Positions 49,706 to 58,230 of a stretch of DNA of 64,000 nucleotides are shown here, piece by piece (position 1 is the stretch's first letter; every line of letters starts with the position of its first letter). Made by a program: the position numbers and the translations under genes. Under the pieces are notes generated by a model, which ran no database searches, had not been told where the DNA came from, and worked only from the letters and a program-made list of their open reading frames with translations. The stretch is from WRHT01 sp031550525 (lineage in GTDB: Bacteria; Desulfobacterota; Desulfovibrionia; Desulfovibrionales; Desulfovibrionaceae): contig JAVBON010000003.1 in assembly GCA_031550525.1 (NCBI GenBank), positions 62,001-126,000 of the forward strand, read 5' to 3'.

Positions 49706-49879
49706 ATTCAACTTGCAAAAAGCGTTAGTTTGTAGGGCTTAGCCTGGCATTCATCCGCAAAAATGCCAAACGCAACGCCCGCGCTGTTGCGCCGTTATGT
49801 TTTTTAGGCGTATGCGCGGATTTTTCACGGGCTAAAGTTTTTTGGCGAGCATCCGTTATGCTTTTATAATTGGTGAGGC

Positions 49880-50656
49880 ATGGCAAGATATAAAGAACAC
49901 TTTTTGCGCATTGTGGCGGAATCCGCATCATCACCAGCCCGTCTCGCGGCCAGGGTGGTGCTGGGGGTTTCTTTTTGCGCTTTTTTGGGATCATGCCTTA
50001 TGTATTGGCAGGGGCGGCAGGAGGCCGCGCCTATACCAGGCTTGGCGCATAGCGGCGGCCGCCCGTTAAGCCAGGCCGCGCAAAGCGAAGGCATACGCAT
50101 TTCGGCCGAAGTGCTGGCCGCTGTGTTGGCAAAAGAGGCCGCCTCGGCGGATAACCCTGATGAAGCTTTGGCCGCCTCGCTCACCCGCCTTTACCCAGGC
50201 CTTGCCGATAACGGCTATTTCGTTTTGTGGCGCGGCACGGTTGATGTATGCTCGCCCCTCACGCCAGATACCGCCGGGCTTGATTTCGGGCATTACCGCG
50301 ATGCCGCCGGCAATTTGTTCATACAGGATTTGAAGCGTCTGGCCGATAGCGGCGGCGGCTTTGCCAGTTTTTCGCTGGCAAAGGCAGGCTATGAGCGCCC
50401 CAAAAGCTATGGCCTGTCTGGGCCCGGCCAAGGCCAAACCGGCGGATCCAACTCAAAAATTCCTTATATCGCCTATTCCACGCCGGTTAACGGCACGGAC
50501 ATGCATTTGACCCTTTGGCGGCAGGCCGTGCCGACGGCAAACTACAACTTGCAGGCCGAGCTTTCCGACGGCGGCAATTGGTCTGCTTTAGGCCTGTGTA
50601 TGGCCGGGCTGTCGTTTTTGGGCGTAAGCGTGCTGCTGCGCAATTTTGAAAAGTAA
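49880..50656 (+). CDS. Orphan sensor-like membrane protein (sCache-like, two TM)
   Basis: 258 residues. Membrane helices at about 24-44 and 236-254 enclose a periplasmic domain of about 190 residues. That domain has NGYFVLWRGTVDVCSPLTPD then AGLDFGHYRDAAGNLFIQDL and YIAYSTPVNGTDMHLTLWRQ, the pattern of single-Cache modules of chemoreceptors and kinases. No HAMP, kinase, GGDEF or other output domain follows; the C-terminus is LRNFEK. It may act through a partner protein. A partner gene is not obvious here. Confidence 0.6.
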   Translation: MARYKEHFLRIVAESASSPARLAARVVLGVSFCAFLGSCLMYWQGRQEAAPIPGLAHSGGRPLSQAAQSEGIRISAEVLAAVLAKEAASADNPDEALAASLTRLYPGLADNGYFVLWRGTVDVCSPLTPDTAGLDFGHYRDAAGNLFIQDLKRLADSGGGFASFSLAKAGYERPKSYGLSGPGQGQTGGSNSKIPYIAYSTPVNGTDMHLTLWRQAVPTANYNLQAELSDGGNWSALGLCMAGLSFLGVSVLLRNFEK

Positions 50657-50779
50657 TTTTTCAGTTCCCTTCAAAATATCCTGCCTGAAATTCCCTGTAA
50701 AATTTGCATTTTAGTTGCTATTTTGTTACATGTCCAAAAAAGTTTGTTGTTATTGTTAAAGCAACTAGTCGTTTTTATT

Positions 50780-51379
50780 ATGATTATAGGCAGACGTAAT
50801 ACGTATTTGCGAGTAGGTAAAAGCACCCGCCGAACTAAAGTGTTCCTCTTTTTGGCGGGCGCTTTTGCTGTTACCGTCATTTTGCAGGCCTGCGGAATAC
50901 AGGTTGGGGTTAATGACGACTATATAAGCGAAAGAAATGTTCCGGACAGGAGCAGGGCTTTGGCTGGCGCCTCCAGAAACTACGAAGCCCCCGCAAAAAC
51001 GCTGGAAGTTTTAGGCGGAGGCCATGCCGTGGTCTCCACCGCCCGCACCCAGACCGGCGTGCGCTACCGTAATGGCGGCACCACCCCGAACAACGGTTTT
51101 GACTGCTCCGGCCTTATTTTGTGGGTGTACAGGCAGCATGGAATATCCGTGCCTCGCCTGGCCAAGGCGCAGGCTTCTTTTGGCGAATCCGTAAGCTTCG
51201 GCTCGCTTCAGGCTGGCGACATTGTGGCCTTTCGCATAAACGGGGCCTACCACACCGGAATTTACTGCGGCAACGGCAATTTCATACACAGCCCCAGCAG
51301 CGGCAACCATGTGCGCGAAGAAAGCATAAACGTAAATTATTGGCGTAAAAATTTTGTGGGCGGACGCCGTGTATTATAG
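50780..51379 (+). CDS. NlpC/P60-family lipoprotein endopeptidase
   Basis: 199 residues from the ATG at 50780; a TTG at 50723 is an unlikely earlier start. The N-terminal hydrophobic stretch with VTVILQAC is a lipobox, so the mature protein is an envelope lipoprotein. The NlpC/P60 domain has catalytic Cys in GFDCSGLILWVYRQHG, His in YHTGIYCGNG, and the third polar position in FIHSPSSG. It should cleave the D-Glu-meso-DAP bond of peptidoglycan peptides. Monocistronic by spacing. Confidence 0.88.
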   Translation: MIIGRRNTYLRVGKSTRRTKVFLFLAGAFAVTVILQACGIQVGVNDDYISERNVPDRSRALAGASRNYEAPAKTLEVLGGGHAVVSTARTQTGVRYRNGGTTPNNGFDCSGLILWVYRQHGISVPRLAKAQASFGESVSFGSLQAGDIVAFRINGAYHTGIYCGNGNFIHSPSSGNHVREESINVNYWRKNFVGGRRVL

Positions 51380-51567
51380 CGGCACTCTCTTTTTTCCCCT
51401 TAAAATACAGCAGACTTGCATTTTGACGCATATTTTATGTTTACCTTATTCGTATTATATGGCACTTTGCGCTTCGCGCGGGCCGGTTATGCCATGCCCG
51501 TCGTAATTGCGCCCCTTGGGTAATTTGTGTAGATTACGGATTATTTTGATCCGCTTAAGGGATATTT

Positions 51568-52311
51568 ATGAGTGAACTTGCACCAACAGCCGTTGTTACC
51601 GGAGGCTCGCGCGGAATAGGTAGAGCTATTGCCAAAACCCTTGCCAAACAGGGTTTTCAGATTTACCTCACCTACGTAAGCAAGGCGGCGGAGGCCGAAG
51701 CCGTGGTAAGGGAAATTGCGGCGGATGGCGGCCAGGCCAGGTGTTTTGCCCTGGATGTTTCCGATTCAGCGTCGGTGGAAGCATTTTTTCAGAACGAGAT
51801 AAAGGACCAGGTCTTTTTGTCCGTTCTGGTGAACAACGCCGGCGTGACCAAAGACGGCCTCATTCTGCGCATGAAGGATGATGACTGGGACAAGGTGCTT
51901 AACACCAATTTGCGCGGCCCTTTCGTATGCCTGCGCGAGGCTGCGAAAATAATGACCAAGCAAAGGCAGGGGCGCATAGTAAATATGGTTTCGGTAGTGG
52001 GGCAAATGGGCAACGCTGGGCAGGCCAACTACAGCTCGGCCAAGTCCGGACTTATAGGCCTCACCAAAGCCAGCGCCAAAGAGCTGGCCGGGCGCAATAT
52101 TACGGTTAACGCCGTTGCCCCCGGTTTTATAGAAACGGATATGACCAACGCCCTGAGTGAGGATGTGCGCACCCTTTATATGGCGCAAATCCCCATGAAG
52201 CGTTTCGGCAGCGTGCAAGATATTGCCGATGCGGTGGCGTTTTTGGCTTCGGATAAGGCCGGTTACATTACAGGCCAGGTTTTGGCCGTAAACGGCGGAA
52301 TGTATTGTTAA
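51568..52311 (+). CDS. fabG: 3-oxoacyl-[ACP] reductase FabG
   Basis: 247 residues. Short-chain dehydrogenase with NADP motif TGGSRGIGRA (12-21), NNAG (about 90-93) and the Ser-Tyr-Lys triad in SVVGQMGNAGQANYSSAKSG. It reduces 3-ketoacyl-ACP during fatty acid elongation. The adjacent acpP and fabF support FabG rather than another SDR. AAGGGA precedes the ATG. Confidence 0.92.
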   Translation: MSELAPTAVVTGGSRGIGRAIAKTLAKQGFQIYLTYVSKAAEAEAVVREIAADGGQARCFALDVSDSASVEAFFQNEIKDQVFLSVLVNNAGVTKDGLILRMKDDDWDKVLNTNLRGPFVCLREAAKIMTKQRQGRIVNMVSVVGQMGNAGQANYSSAKSGLIGLTKASAKELAGRNITVNAVAPGFIETDMTNALSEDVRTLYMAQIPMKRFGSVQDIADAVAFLASDKAGYITGQVLAVNGGMYC

Positions 52312-52371
52312 TAACCGGCTTGAGGCTTGTGTGCCCGCAGCCGGTAACTACCCATCCTATTTGGAGGAAAT

Positions 52372-52602
52372 ATGTCTGTTGAAGCAAAAGTGAAACAAAT
52401 TATTATTGACCAGCTTGGCGTTGACGAAAAAGAAGTGACCCCGGAAGCTTCTTTTATTGAAGACCTCGGCGCCGACTCTCTGGATTTGACCGAACTCATC
52501 ATGGCCATGGAAGAAGAGTTTAATGTTGAAATAGGCGATGAAGACGCCCTCAAAATATTGAAAGTGAAAGACGCTTACAAATATATTGCCGACCATGCCT
52601 AA
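52372..52602 (+). CDS. acpP: Acyl carrier protein
   Basis: 76 residues, acidic. The phosphopantetheine attachment serine is in GADSLDLTEL (S37). 61 bp after fabG with GGAGG before the ATG. Confidence 0.97.
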   Translation: MSVEAKVKQIIIDQLGVDEKEVTPEASFIEDLGADSLDLTELIMAMEEEFNVEIGDEDALKILKVKDAYKYIADHA

Positions 52603-52681
52603 AACGGCTTGTTGCGCGTATGCCGGGCGTAATGCCTAAGGTCTGCGGCCGGTTTGCGCACGGCTTATACAAACTCGACTG

Positions 52682-52710
52682 AACTCCGGCGGCCAAGGCC
52701 GGAGTTTTCA
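52682..52710 (+). terminator. Terminator after acpP
   Basis: AACTCCGGC / GCCGGAGTT, 9 bp stem with a 7-base loop followed by TTT, about 80 bp beyond the stop. Confidence 0.75.
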
Positions 52711-52760
52711 GGTTGTTTCATCTGTTTTGTAACGGTGCGGCCTGAATGTGTTTGAAGTTG

Positions 52761-52796
52761 CCAAGGGCGTTTTATGTTTGCATAAAACGCCCTTGG
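52761..52796. repeat. 16 bp perfect hairpin between acpP and fabF
   Basis: CCAAGGGCGTTTTATG (52761-52776) pairs fully with 52781-52796, loop TTTG. No T-run. It lies in the 406 bp gap 52603-53008, which also holds the acpP terminator. Confidence 0.75.
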
Positions 52797-53008
52797 GTTA
52801 TATATTTGGACTTGCTGGTTCTATTGCGAACCAGCTACTTTTGCCTGTTGCCGCGCTTGGGTAGTGCTTTTAGCAAGTTTTGCCTCCTGCCTGACGCGCC
52901 TGCATATAAATTATTTCCGGCATTTATGCCTGGGTGGTCAGCCTGCCTGTTTTCACGGCCCTGAGCCGGAGGCGGGTGTTATAAAACCACAATGCTTCAG
53001 GAGAAAGC

Positions 53009-54259
53009 ATGAGTAAAAAACGTGTTGTCATTACCGGCATATCTGCCTTGTCTCCCCTTGCCAATGACGCCCGCAACAGTTGGGATAATCTTCTGGCGGG
53101 CAAGTCCGGCATTGGTCCCATTACTGCCTTTGACGCTTCCGCCTTTGACTCCAGAATAGCAGGCGAGCTCAAAAATTTTGACCCGGAACAATTCGGGGTG
53201 CCTATTAAGCAGGCCCGCCGCATGGATCGCTTTGTGCAAATATCCGTTGCCGCCGGTCTGGCCCTGGTTAAAGACGCCGGGTATGAAATTACCGATAAAA
53301 ACGCCGAAGAGGTTGCCGTGCTTTTGGGCGTGGGCCTCGGCGGGCTAAACACCATAGAAGTTTTTCACTCCAAGCTTGTGGAATCCGGCCCCAGCCGCAT
53401 CTCTCCATTTTTCATACCCATGCTCATTTCCAACATGGCTCCGGGGCAGGTCTCCATATTCACCGGCGCCAAAGGGCCAAACCTGGTGGCCACAAGCGCC
53501 TGCGCCTCGGGCTTGCACGCCATAGGTTACGCCTATTCCGACATCTTGCTCGGCCGCTGCAAGGCCGCCATTACCGGCGGGGTGGAGTCCACCATCTCTC
53601 CCATGGGCATATCAGGTTTTACGGCCCTTAAGGCGCTGTGCACCCAAAATGACACGCCTGAAAAAGCCTCGCGGCCTTTCGATAAAGACCGCTCCGGCTT
53701 TGTAATGGGCGAAGGCGCCGGCTTTCTCTTTCTGGAAGAGCTTGAAAGCGCCAAGGCGCGCGGGGCGAAAATATATGCCGAAATCGTCGGTTTTGGAGCT
53801 TCTGGCGACGCCTACCACATGACAGCCCCGCAGGACGAAGGCGAAGGCATGGCCCTGGCCATGACCCGCGCCCTTAAAGATGCCGGTTTGAACAGGGAAG
53901 ACATCGAGCATATCAATGCCCACGGCACCTCCACCCATCTGAACGACCTTTGCGAAACCAAGGCCATAAAAAGGGCTTTTGGCGAGCTGGCCTATAAAAT
54001 TCCGGTGGTCTCCAACAAGTCTCAGGTAGGGCACCTTTTGGGCGGCGCGGGCGGCATCGAAAGCGTGTTCAGCGTGCTTACCCTGCACCACGGCATTATA
54101 CCAGGCACGCTTAACTATGAGACGCCAGACCCTGAATGCGATTTGAACTATATGGGCAATGGGCCGGAAAAAAAGCAGGTCCGCACCGTAATGTGCAACG
54201 ATTTTGGTTTTGGCGGCACCAACGGAAGCATCATCTACAAACGCTGGGAAGGCAAGTAA
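53009..54259 (+). CDS. fabF: 3-oxoacyl-[ACP] synthase II FabF
   Basis: 416 residues. Condensing enzyme of fatty acid elongation. The active-site triad is Cys in TSACASGLHA, His in NAHGTSTHLND and His in KSQVGHLLGGAGG. GFGASGDAYHMTAP and NDFGFGGTNGS are typical. A separate transcript is possible because of the gap from acpP. AGGAGA precedes the start. Confidence 0.95.
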   Translation: MSKKRVVITGISALSPLANDARNSWDNLLAGKSGIGPITAFDASAFDSRIAGELKNFDPEQFGVPIKQARRMDRFVQISVAAGLALVKDAGYEITDKNAEEVAVLLGVGLGGLNTIEVFHSKLVESGPSRISPFFIPMLISNMAPGQVSIFTGAKGPNLVATSACASGLHAIGYAYSDILLGRCKAAITGGVESTISPMGISGFTALKALCTQNDTPEKASRPFDKDRSGFVMGEGAGFLFLEELESAKARGAKIYAEIVGFGASGDAYHMTAPQDEGEGMALAMTRALKDAGLNREDIEHINAHGTSTHLNDLCETKAIKRAFGELAYKIPVVSNKSQVGHLLGGAGGIESVFSVLTLHHGIIPGTLNYETPDPECDLNYMGNGPEKKQVRTVMCNDFGFGGTNGSIIYKRWEGK

Positions 54260-54326
54260 CCGCTAATTTTGGCGCTTTTTCATCCGCATCCTGATTAGGA
54301 AGATTTCGGGCGCGGCGGTATAAAAG

Positions 54327-54365
54327 CGCTTATAACAAAAATAATTCAGTATTTTTGTTTAAGCG
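54327..54365. terminator. A+T-rich hairpin between fabF and glyA
   Basis: Outer CGCTTA / TAAGCG and inner ACAAAAATA / TATTTTTGT stems with a 6-base loop. It may weakly terminate fabF transcripts or regulate glyA. Confidence 0.5.
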
Positions 54366-54422
54366 TATAAAGTGCCTTTATTATTTCCGGCAGTATAACT
54401 GTAAATATATCAGGAGACCGAT

Positions 54423-55661
54423 ATGGATGAACTTTACTTGCAGGATATAGCCGTAGGCCGTGCGATTGTTCAGGAAATGGAGCGCCAGACCGGCAAGCTC
54501 GAGCTTATTGCCTCTGAAAACTTTGTTTCCGTCGCCGTGCGCCAGGCGCAGGGCAGCGTGCTTACCCACAAGTACGCTGAGGGATACCCCGGCAAGCGTT
54601 ATTACGGTGGTTGCGAATATGTTGATATAGCCGAGAATTTGGCTATGGAAAGGGCGCAAAAGCTGTTTGGGGCCGAATACGTTAACGTGCAGCCTCACTC
54701 CGGCAGCCAGGCCAACATGGCCGTTTATTTCGGCGCGCTTAACCCCGGCGACAAAGTGCTGGGTATGGATCTTTCCCACGGCGGCCACCTTACCCACGGC
54801 AGCCCCGTAAACTTTTCCGGCAAGCTGTTCAAGTTCATCTCTTATGGCGTCTCGCGCGAAAGCGGCACCATAGACTATGACGCCGTGCTTAAAATAGCCA
54901 AAGCGGAGCGCCCGCAAATGATTGTGGCCGGCGCCAGCGCCTATGCCCGCATCATTGATTTCGAGCGTTTCCGCGCCATTGCCGATGAAGTTGGCGCAAA
55001 ATTCATGGTTGATATGGCGCATATCGCCGGGCTTGTAGCTACGGATTTGCACCCCAGCCCCATTCCTTACGCGCATTACACCACCACTACCACGCACAAA
55101 ACCTTGCGCGGCCCGCGCGGCGGCATGATTTTGGCGCCTGGCGAATTCGGTAAGGTCTTGAACAGCCAGATTTTCCCCGGCATTCAGGGCGGCCCGCTCA
55201 TGCATGTTATTGCCGCCAAGGCCGTGGCTTTTGGCGAGGCCCTTAATCCGGAATTCAAAAAATATCAAAAACAGGTGCTGGAAAATGCCAAAGTGCTGGC
55301 GGCATCTTTGCAGGCTGGCGGTTACAAGCTTGTTTCCGGCGGTACCGACAACCACCTGATGCTGGTGGATTTAAGCGCCACGGAGATCACCGGCAAAGAC
55401 GCCGAAATAGCTCTGGATAAGGCGGGCATCACAGTAAACAAAAACACTGTTCCCTTTGAAACCCGCTCGCCCTTTGTTACCTCTGGCATACGTCTGGGCA
55501 CTCCGGCCCTTACCACGCGCGGCATGGTTGCCAAAGACATGCGTAAAGTGGCGGGCTGGATTATAGAAGCGCTGGATTCGCGCGATAACGAAACCCGGCT
55601 CAAGGCTGTAAACCGCAAAGTTGAAAAATTTGCGCGTCACTTCCCGTTGTATGCCTGGTAA
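54423..55661 (+). CDS. glyA: Serine hydroxymethyltransferase
   Basis: 412 residues, standard GlyA length. It interconverts serine and glycine with tetrahydrofolate, using PLP. Visible: IASENFVSVAVRQAQGSVLTHKYAEGYPG (here IASENF to KYAEGYPG), HGGHLTHGSPVNFSG, MDMAHIAGLVA and the PLP lysine in TTTTHKTLRGPRGG. AGGAGA precedes the ATG. The following deaminase starts inside its last codons. Confidence 0.97.
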   Translation: MDELYLQDIAVGRAIVQEMERQTGKLELIASENFVSVAVRQAQGSVLTHKYAEGYPGKRYYGGCEYVDIAENLAMERAQKLFGAEYVNVQPHSGSQANMAVYFGALNPGDKVLGMDLSHGGHLTHGSPVNFSGKLFKFISYGVSRESGTIDYDAVLKIAKAERPQMIVAGASAYARIIDFERFRAIADEVGAKFMVDMAHIAGLVATDLHPSPIPYAHYTTTTTHKTLRGPRGGMILAPGEFGKVLNSQIFPGIQGGPLMHVIAAKAVAFGEALNPEFKKYQKQVLENAKVLAASLQAGGYKLVSGGTDNHLMLVDLSATEITGKDAEIALDKAGITVNKNTVPFETRSPFVTSGIRLGTPALTTRGMVAKDMRKVAGWIIEALDSRDNETRLKAVNRKVEKFARHFPLYAW

Positions 55662-56115
55662 CGATGCCGGCAAAGGCAGGATGCCCTGGCCGGAGTACTT
55701 TATGGGCATTACCCGCATGGTGGCGGAGCGATCTACCTGCATACGCCGCAAAGTCGGGGCCATTGCCGTTAAAGACAAGCGCATTCTTGCCACCGGCTAT
55801 AACGGCGCGCCAGCCGGAGTGGAAGATTGCATGGTTGTTGGCTGCAAGCGCCAGCAACTTGGCGTCAAGTCCGGCGAGCGGCACGAGCTTTGCCGGGGGC
55901 TGCACGCAGAGCAGAACGTGATTATTCAGGCTGCCATTCACGGCATTTCCCTGAAAGGAGCGGAGCTTTACTGCACCAACCAGCCCTGCCTGATTTGCAC
56001 CAAAATGCTTATTAACTGCGGCTTCAGCGCCATTTATTATGCCGAGCCCTACCCTGACAAGCTGGCGGAAGAAATGCTGGCCGAAGCCGGAATACATGTA
56101 AAGATTCTGGATTAG
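55651..56115 (+). CDS. dCMP/cytidine deaminase family protein (ComEB-like)
   Basis: 154 residues from the ATG at 55651, which overlaps glyA by 11 bp; a start at 55681 is also possible. The zinc site is visible as HAEQN (His-Ala-Glu) and PCLICTK (PCxxC). MPWPEYFMGITRMVAERSTCIRRKVGAIAV at the front is typical for dCMP deaminase. It probably makes dUMP for thymidylate synthesis, which shares the folate cofactor with GlyA. The glyA-deaminase-ribD order is common in Desulfovibrionaceae. Confidence 0.88.
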   Translation: MPGNDAGKGRMPWPEYFMGITRMVAERSTCIRRKVGAIAVKDKRILATGYNGAPAGVEDCMVVGCKRQQLGVKSGERHELCRGLHAEQNVIIQAAIHGISLKGAELYCTNQPCLICTKMLINCGFSAIYYAEPYPDKLAEEMLAEAGIHVKILD

Positions 56116-56121
56116 CTAATT

Positions 56122-56155
56122 AAATTTGCCTCCGGCTTCGGCCGGAGGCAAATTT
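56122..56155. terminator. 15 bp hairpin with UUCG loop
   Basis: AAATTTGCCTCCGGC / GCCGGAGGCAAATTT with TTCG tetraloop, 7 bp after the deaminase stop. It is a strong terminator candidate on both strands. Confidence 0.8.
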
Positions 56156-56256
56156 CTATGCGCGGCCGCATTTGGCTGCTGCTGTAAGTTGTTGTCATGC
56201 CGTGCGGCCAATGCCACCATAAAGCGCTGTTGCCTCGCTGCCGCCAAGAGATTTTT

Positions 56257-57441
56257 ATGAATACTCCGAATTATCATACCCTGATGCTCCAGGCCGTTGA
56301 GCTTAGCCGCAACGGTTTTGGCCGCGCCGCGCCCAACCCCTGCGTGGGGGCCTTGCTGCTGCGTGGCGGCGAAGTGGTGGCGCAGGGCTGGCATACAGCC
56401 TGCGGGCAGGCTCACGCCGAGCGCGAGGCCTTGGCAGCCGCGCGGGCGAAAGGTGTTGACCCATCGTCTTGCGTCATGCTGGTAACTCTGGAGCCATGCA
56501 ACCACCATGGCAAAACTCCGCCTTGTACCGAGGCCATTTTAGAGGCTGGCATCAAACATGTAATTATCGGCGCACTTGATCCAAACCCGGTGGCAGCCGG
56601 AGGGGCCGATAGGCTGCGCCAGGCCGGAGTGCTGGTTGAGACCGGCATAGCCGAACAGGAATGCCTGGACAATATAGCCGATTTTATACTTTTCAAACGT
56701 GCAGCGCGGGCCTACCTTACCCTTAAGCTTGCCGCTACCTTGGATGGGCGCATTGCCACGCGCGGCGGGCACTCGCAGTGGATAAGCGGGCCTGAGGCTC
56801 TGGCGCGCGTGCACTGGCTGCGCAGCCGGGTGCAGGCCGTTATGGTGGGCGGAAACACCTTGTATGAGGATGACCCGCTGCTTACAGCCAGACCGGAGCA
56901 GTTTGGCGCTGCCGCTGTAGTGCCTTCAGCCTCCTCCATGCCCGCAGGCGGTGGCGTTTGCGGCAAGATGGAGCAGCCGCTGGCCGTGGCCGTAACCACG
57001 CGCTTGCCGGAAAATAATTCACCCCTGCGGCTATTGCGCGAACGGGCAAGTAGCACTATATTTTTCACTAATCACGCCGAGGCCTCCGGAGCCAAGGCCG
57101 AAGCCCTGCGCCGCCGTGGCGCGGTTGTGTATGGTTTGGATGCCAATGCCTCAGGCCTGGACCTCAATGAGGCCCTTACAATTTTGCGGTCCAGGCATAA
57201 TTGCTGGCATGTGCTGTGCGAGGGGGGAGGGCGCTTGGGGCTTTCTTTGCTGCAGTCCGGCTTGGCGGATGAATTTGATCTGCATCTGGCCCCTAAAATA
57301 TTGGCTGATAATCAGGCCCGGCCGCTGTTTGACGGGCTTTCGCCGCAACATATGGGCGAGGCATTGCGTTTGCGCCTGGCAGGCAGCCGCAGGCTGGGTG
57401 ATGATTTGTGCCTCAAGTTTATGCCTTTGTTGCCCAAGTAG
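56257..57441 (+). CDS. ribD: Bifunctional riboflavin biosynthesis deaminase/reductase RibD
   Basis: 394 residues from the ATG at 56257. The N-terminal deaminase (1-150) has the zinc motif HAERE and LEPCNHHGKTPPC (PCxxxxxxPPC); the C-terminal reductase (about 155-390) begins KRAARAYLTLKLAATLDGRIAT and contains GPEALARVHWLRSRVQAVMVGGNT and CEGGGRLGLSLL. It performs the second and third steps from GTP to riboflavin. There is a small Gly/Pro-rich insertion in the reductase (about 215-235). No FMN riboswitch is seen upstream. Confidence 0.95.
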   Translation: MNTPNYHTLMLQAVELSRNGFGRAAPNPCVGALLLRGGEVVAQGWHTACGQAHAEREALAAARAKGVDPSSCVMLVTLEPCNHHGKTPPCTEAILEAGIKHVIIGALDPNPVAAGGADRLRQAGVLVETGIAEQECLDNIADFILFKRAARAYLTLKLAATLDGRIATRGGHSQWISGPEALARVHWLRSRVQAVMVGGNTLYEDDPLLTARPEQFGAAAVVPSASSMPAGGGVCGKMEQPLAVAVTTRLPENNSPLRLLRERASSTIFFTNHAEASGAKAEALRRRGAVVYGLDANASGLDLNEALTILRSRHNCWHVLCEGGGRLGLSLLQSGLADEFDLHLAPKILADNQARPLFDGLSPQHMGEALRLRLAGSRRLGDDLCLKFMPLLPK

Positions 57442-57507
57442 TTTTTCTGCCTTGGCTGCCGCGCGGCAGCTGTAAAATACGGCCGGTGACGGCCCGGAAA
57501 GGTTAAA

Positions 57508-58167
57508 ATGTTTACAGGTCTTATACAATGCAAAGGCAAGGTCTTGCAGGCCGGAACATCCGGCCCTGAAGCCAGGCTGCATATCCGCCCGCTTATACCT
57601 ATTCTGGATTATGAGAATGGCGAGAGCATCGCCATAAACGGCGTTTGCCTGACGGTGGAAACATTTGCGGACGGAGCTTTTTGGGCCTATGCTTCCGGAG
57701 AGACTTTGGCCCGCAGCAACCTTGGGCAGCTTGTAAAAGGTAGCGAAGTCAACCTTGAGCGGGCCCTGCGCCTTGGCGACAGACTTGGCGGGCATCTGGT
57801 AAGCGGGCACGTTGACGCGTTGTGTACGGTGGATTCGGTACGCAAGTCGGGCAGCTCGCGCATATATCGTTTTGATTGCCCGCCGGAACAGGCCCGCTAT
57901 ATCATAGGTAAAGGCTCCGTGGCTGTAGATGGCGTAAGCCTTACCGTAAACGATTGCGGGCCGGATTTTTTTGAGGTCAACGTCATTCCGGCCACTCAGG
58001 AAGCCACAACCATGGGCCAGTGGCGGTCGGGGCGTAAAATAAACCTTGAGACAGACCTTATAGGAAAATATGTGGAGCGCATGCTCGCCCCGTGGGCGCA
58101 GGGCAGTAAGCCGGACGCATCCAAACCAGGATTGGATTTGGATTTTTTCCGTGGCAACGGATTTTAG
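57508..58167 (+). CDS. ribE: Riboflavin synthase alpha subunit
   Basis: 219 residues with two lumazine-binding repeats: MFTGLIQCKGKV (repeat 1, about 1-97) and the second beginning HLVSGHVDALCTVDSV (about 98-195). GESIAINGVCLTVE and KGSVAVDGVSLTVN are the matched repeat segments. It dismutates 6,7-dimethyl-8-ribityllumazine to riboflavin. Tail of about 15 residues beyond the repeats. GAAAGG before the ATG. Confidence 0.95.
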   Translation: MFTGLIQCKGKVLQAGTSGPEARLHIRPLIPILDYENGESIAINGVCLTVETFADGAFWAYASGETLARSNLGQLVKGSEVNLERALRLGDRLGGHLVSGHVDALCTVDSVRKSGSSRIYRFDCPPEQARYIIGKGSVAVDGVSLTVNDCGPDFFEVNVIPATQEATTMGQWRSGRKINLETDLIGKYVERMLAPWAQGSKPDASKPGLDLDFFRGNGF

Positions 58168-58230
58168 AACCGCAATAATATAGTAGCATAAAACAAAATT
58201 TACCAACCTGCCCCAATTTCAGGAGTTGTC

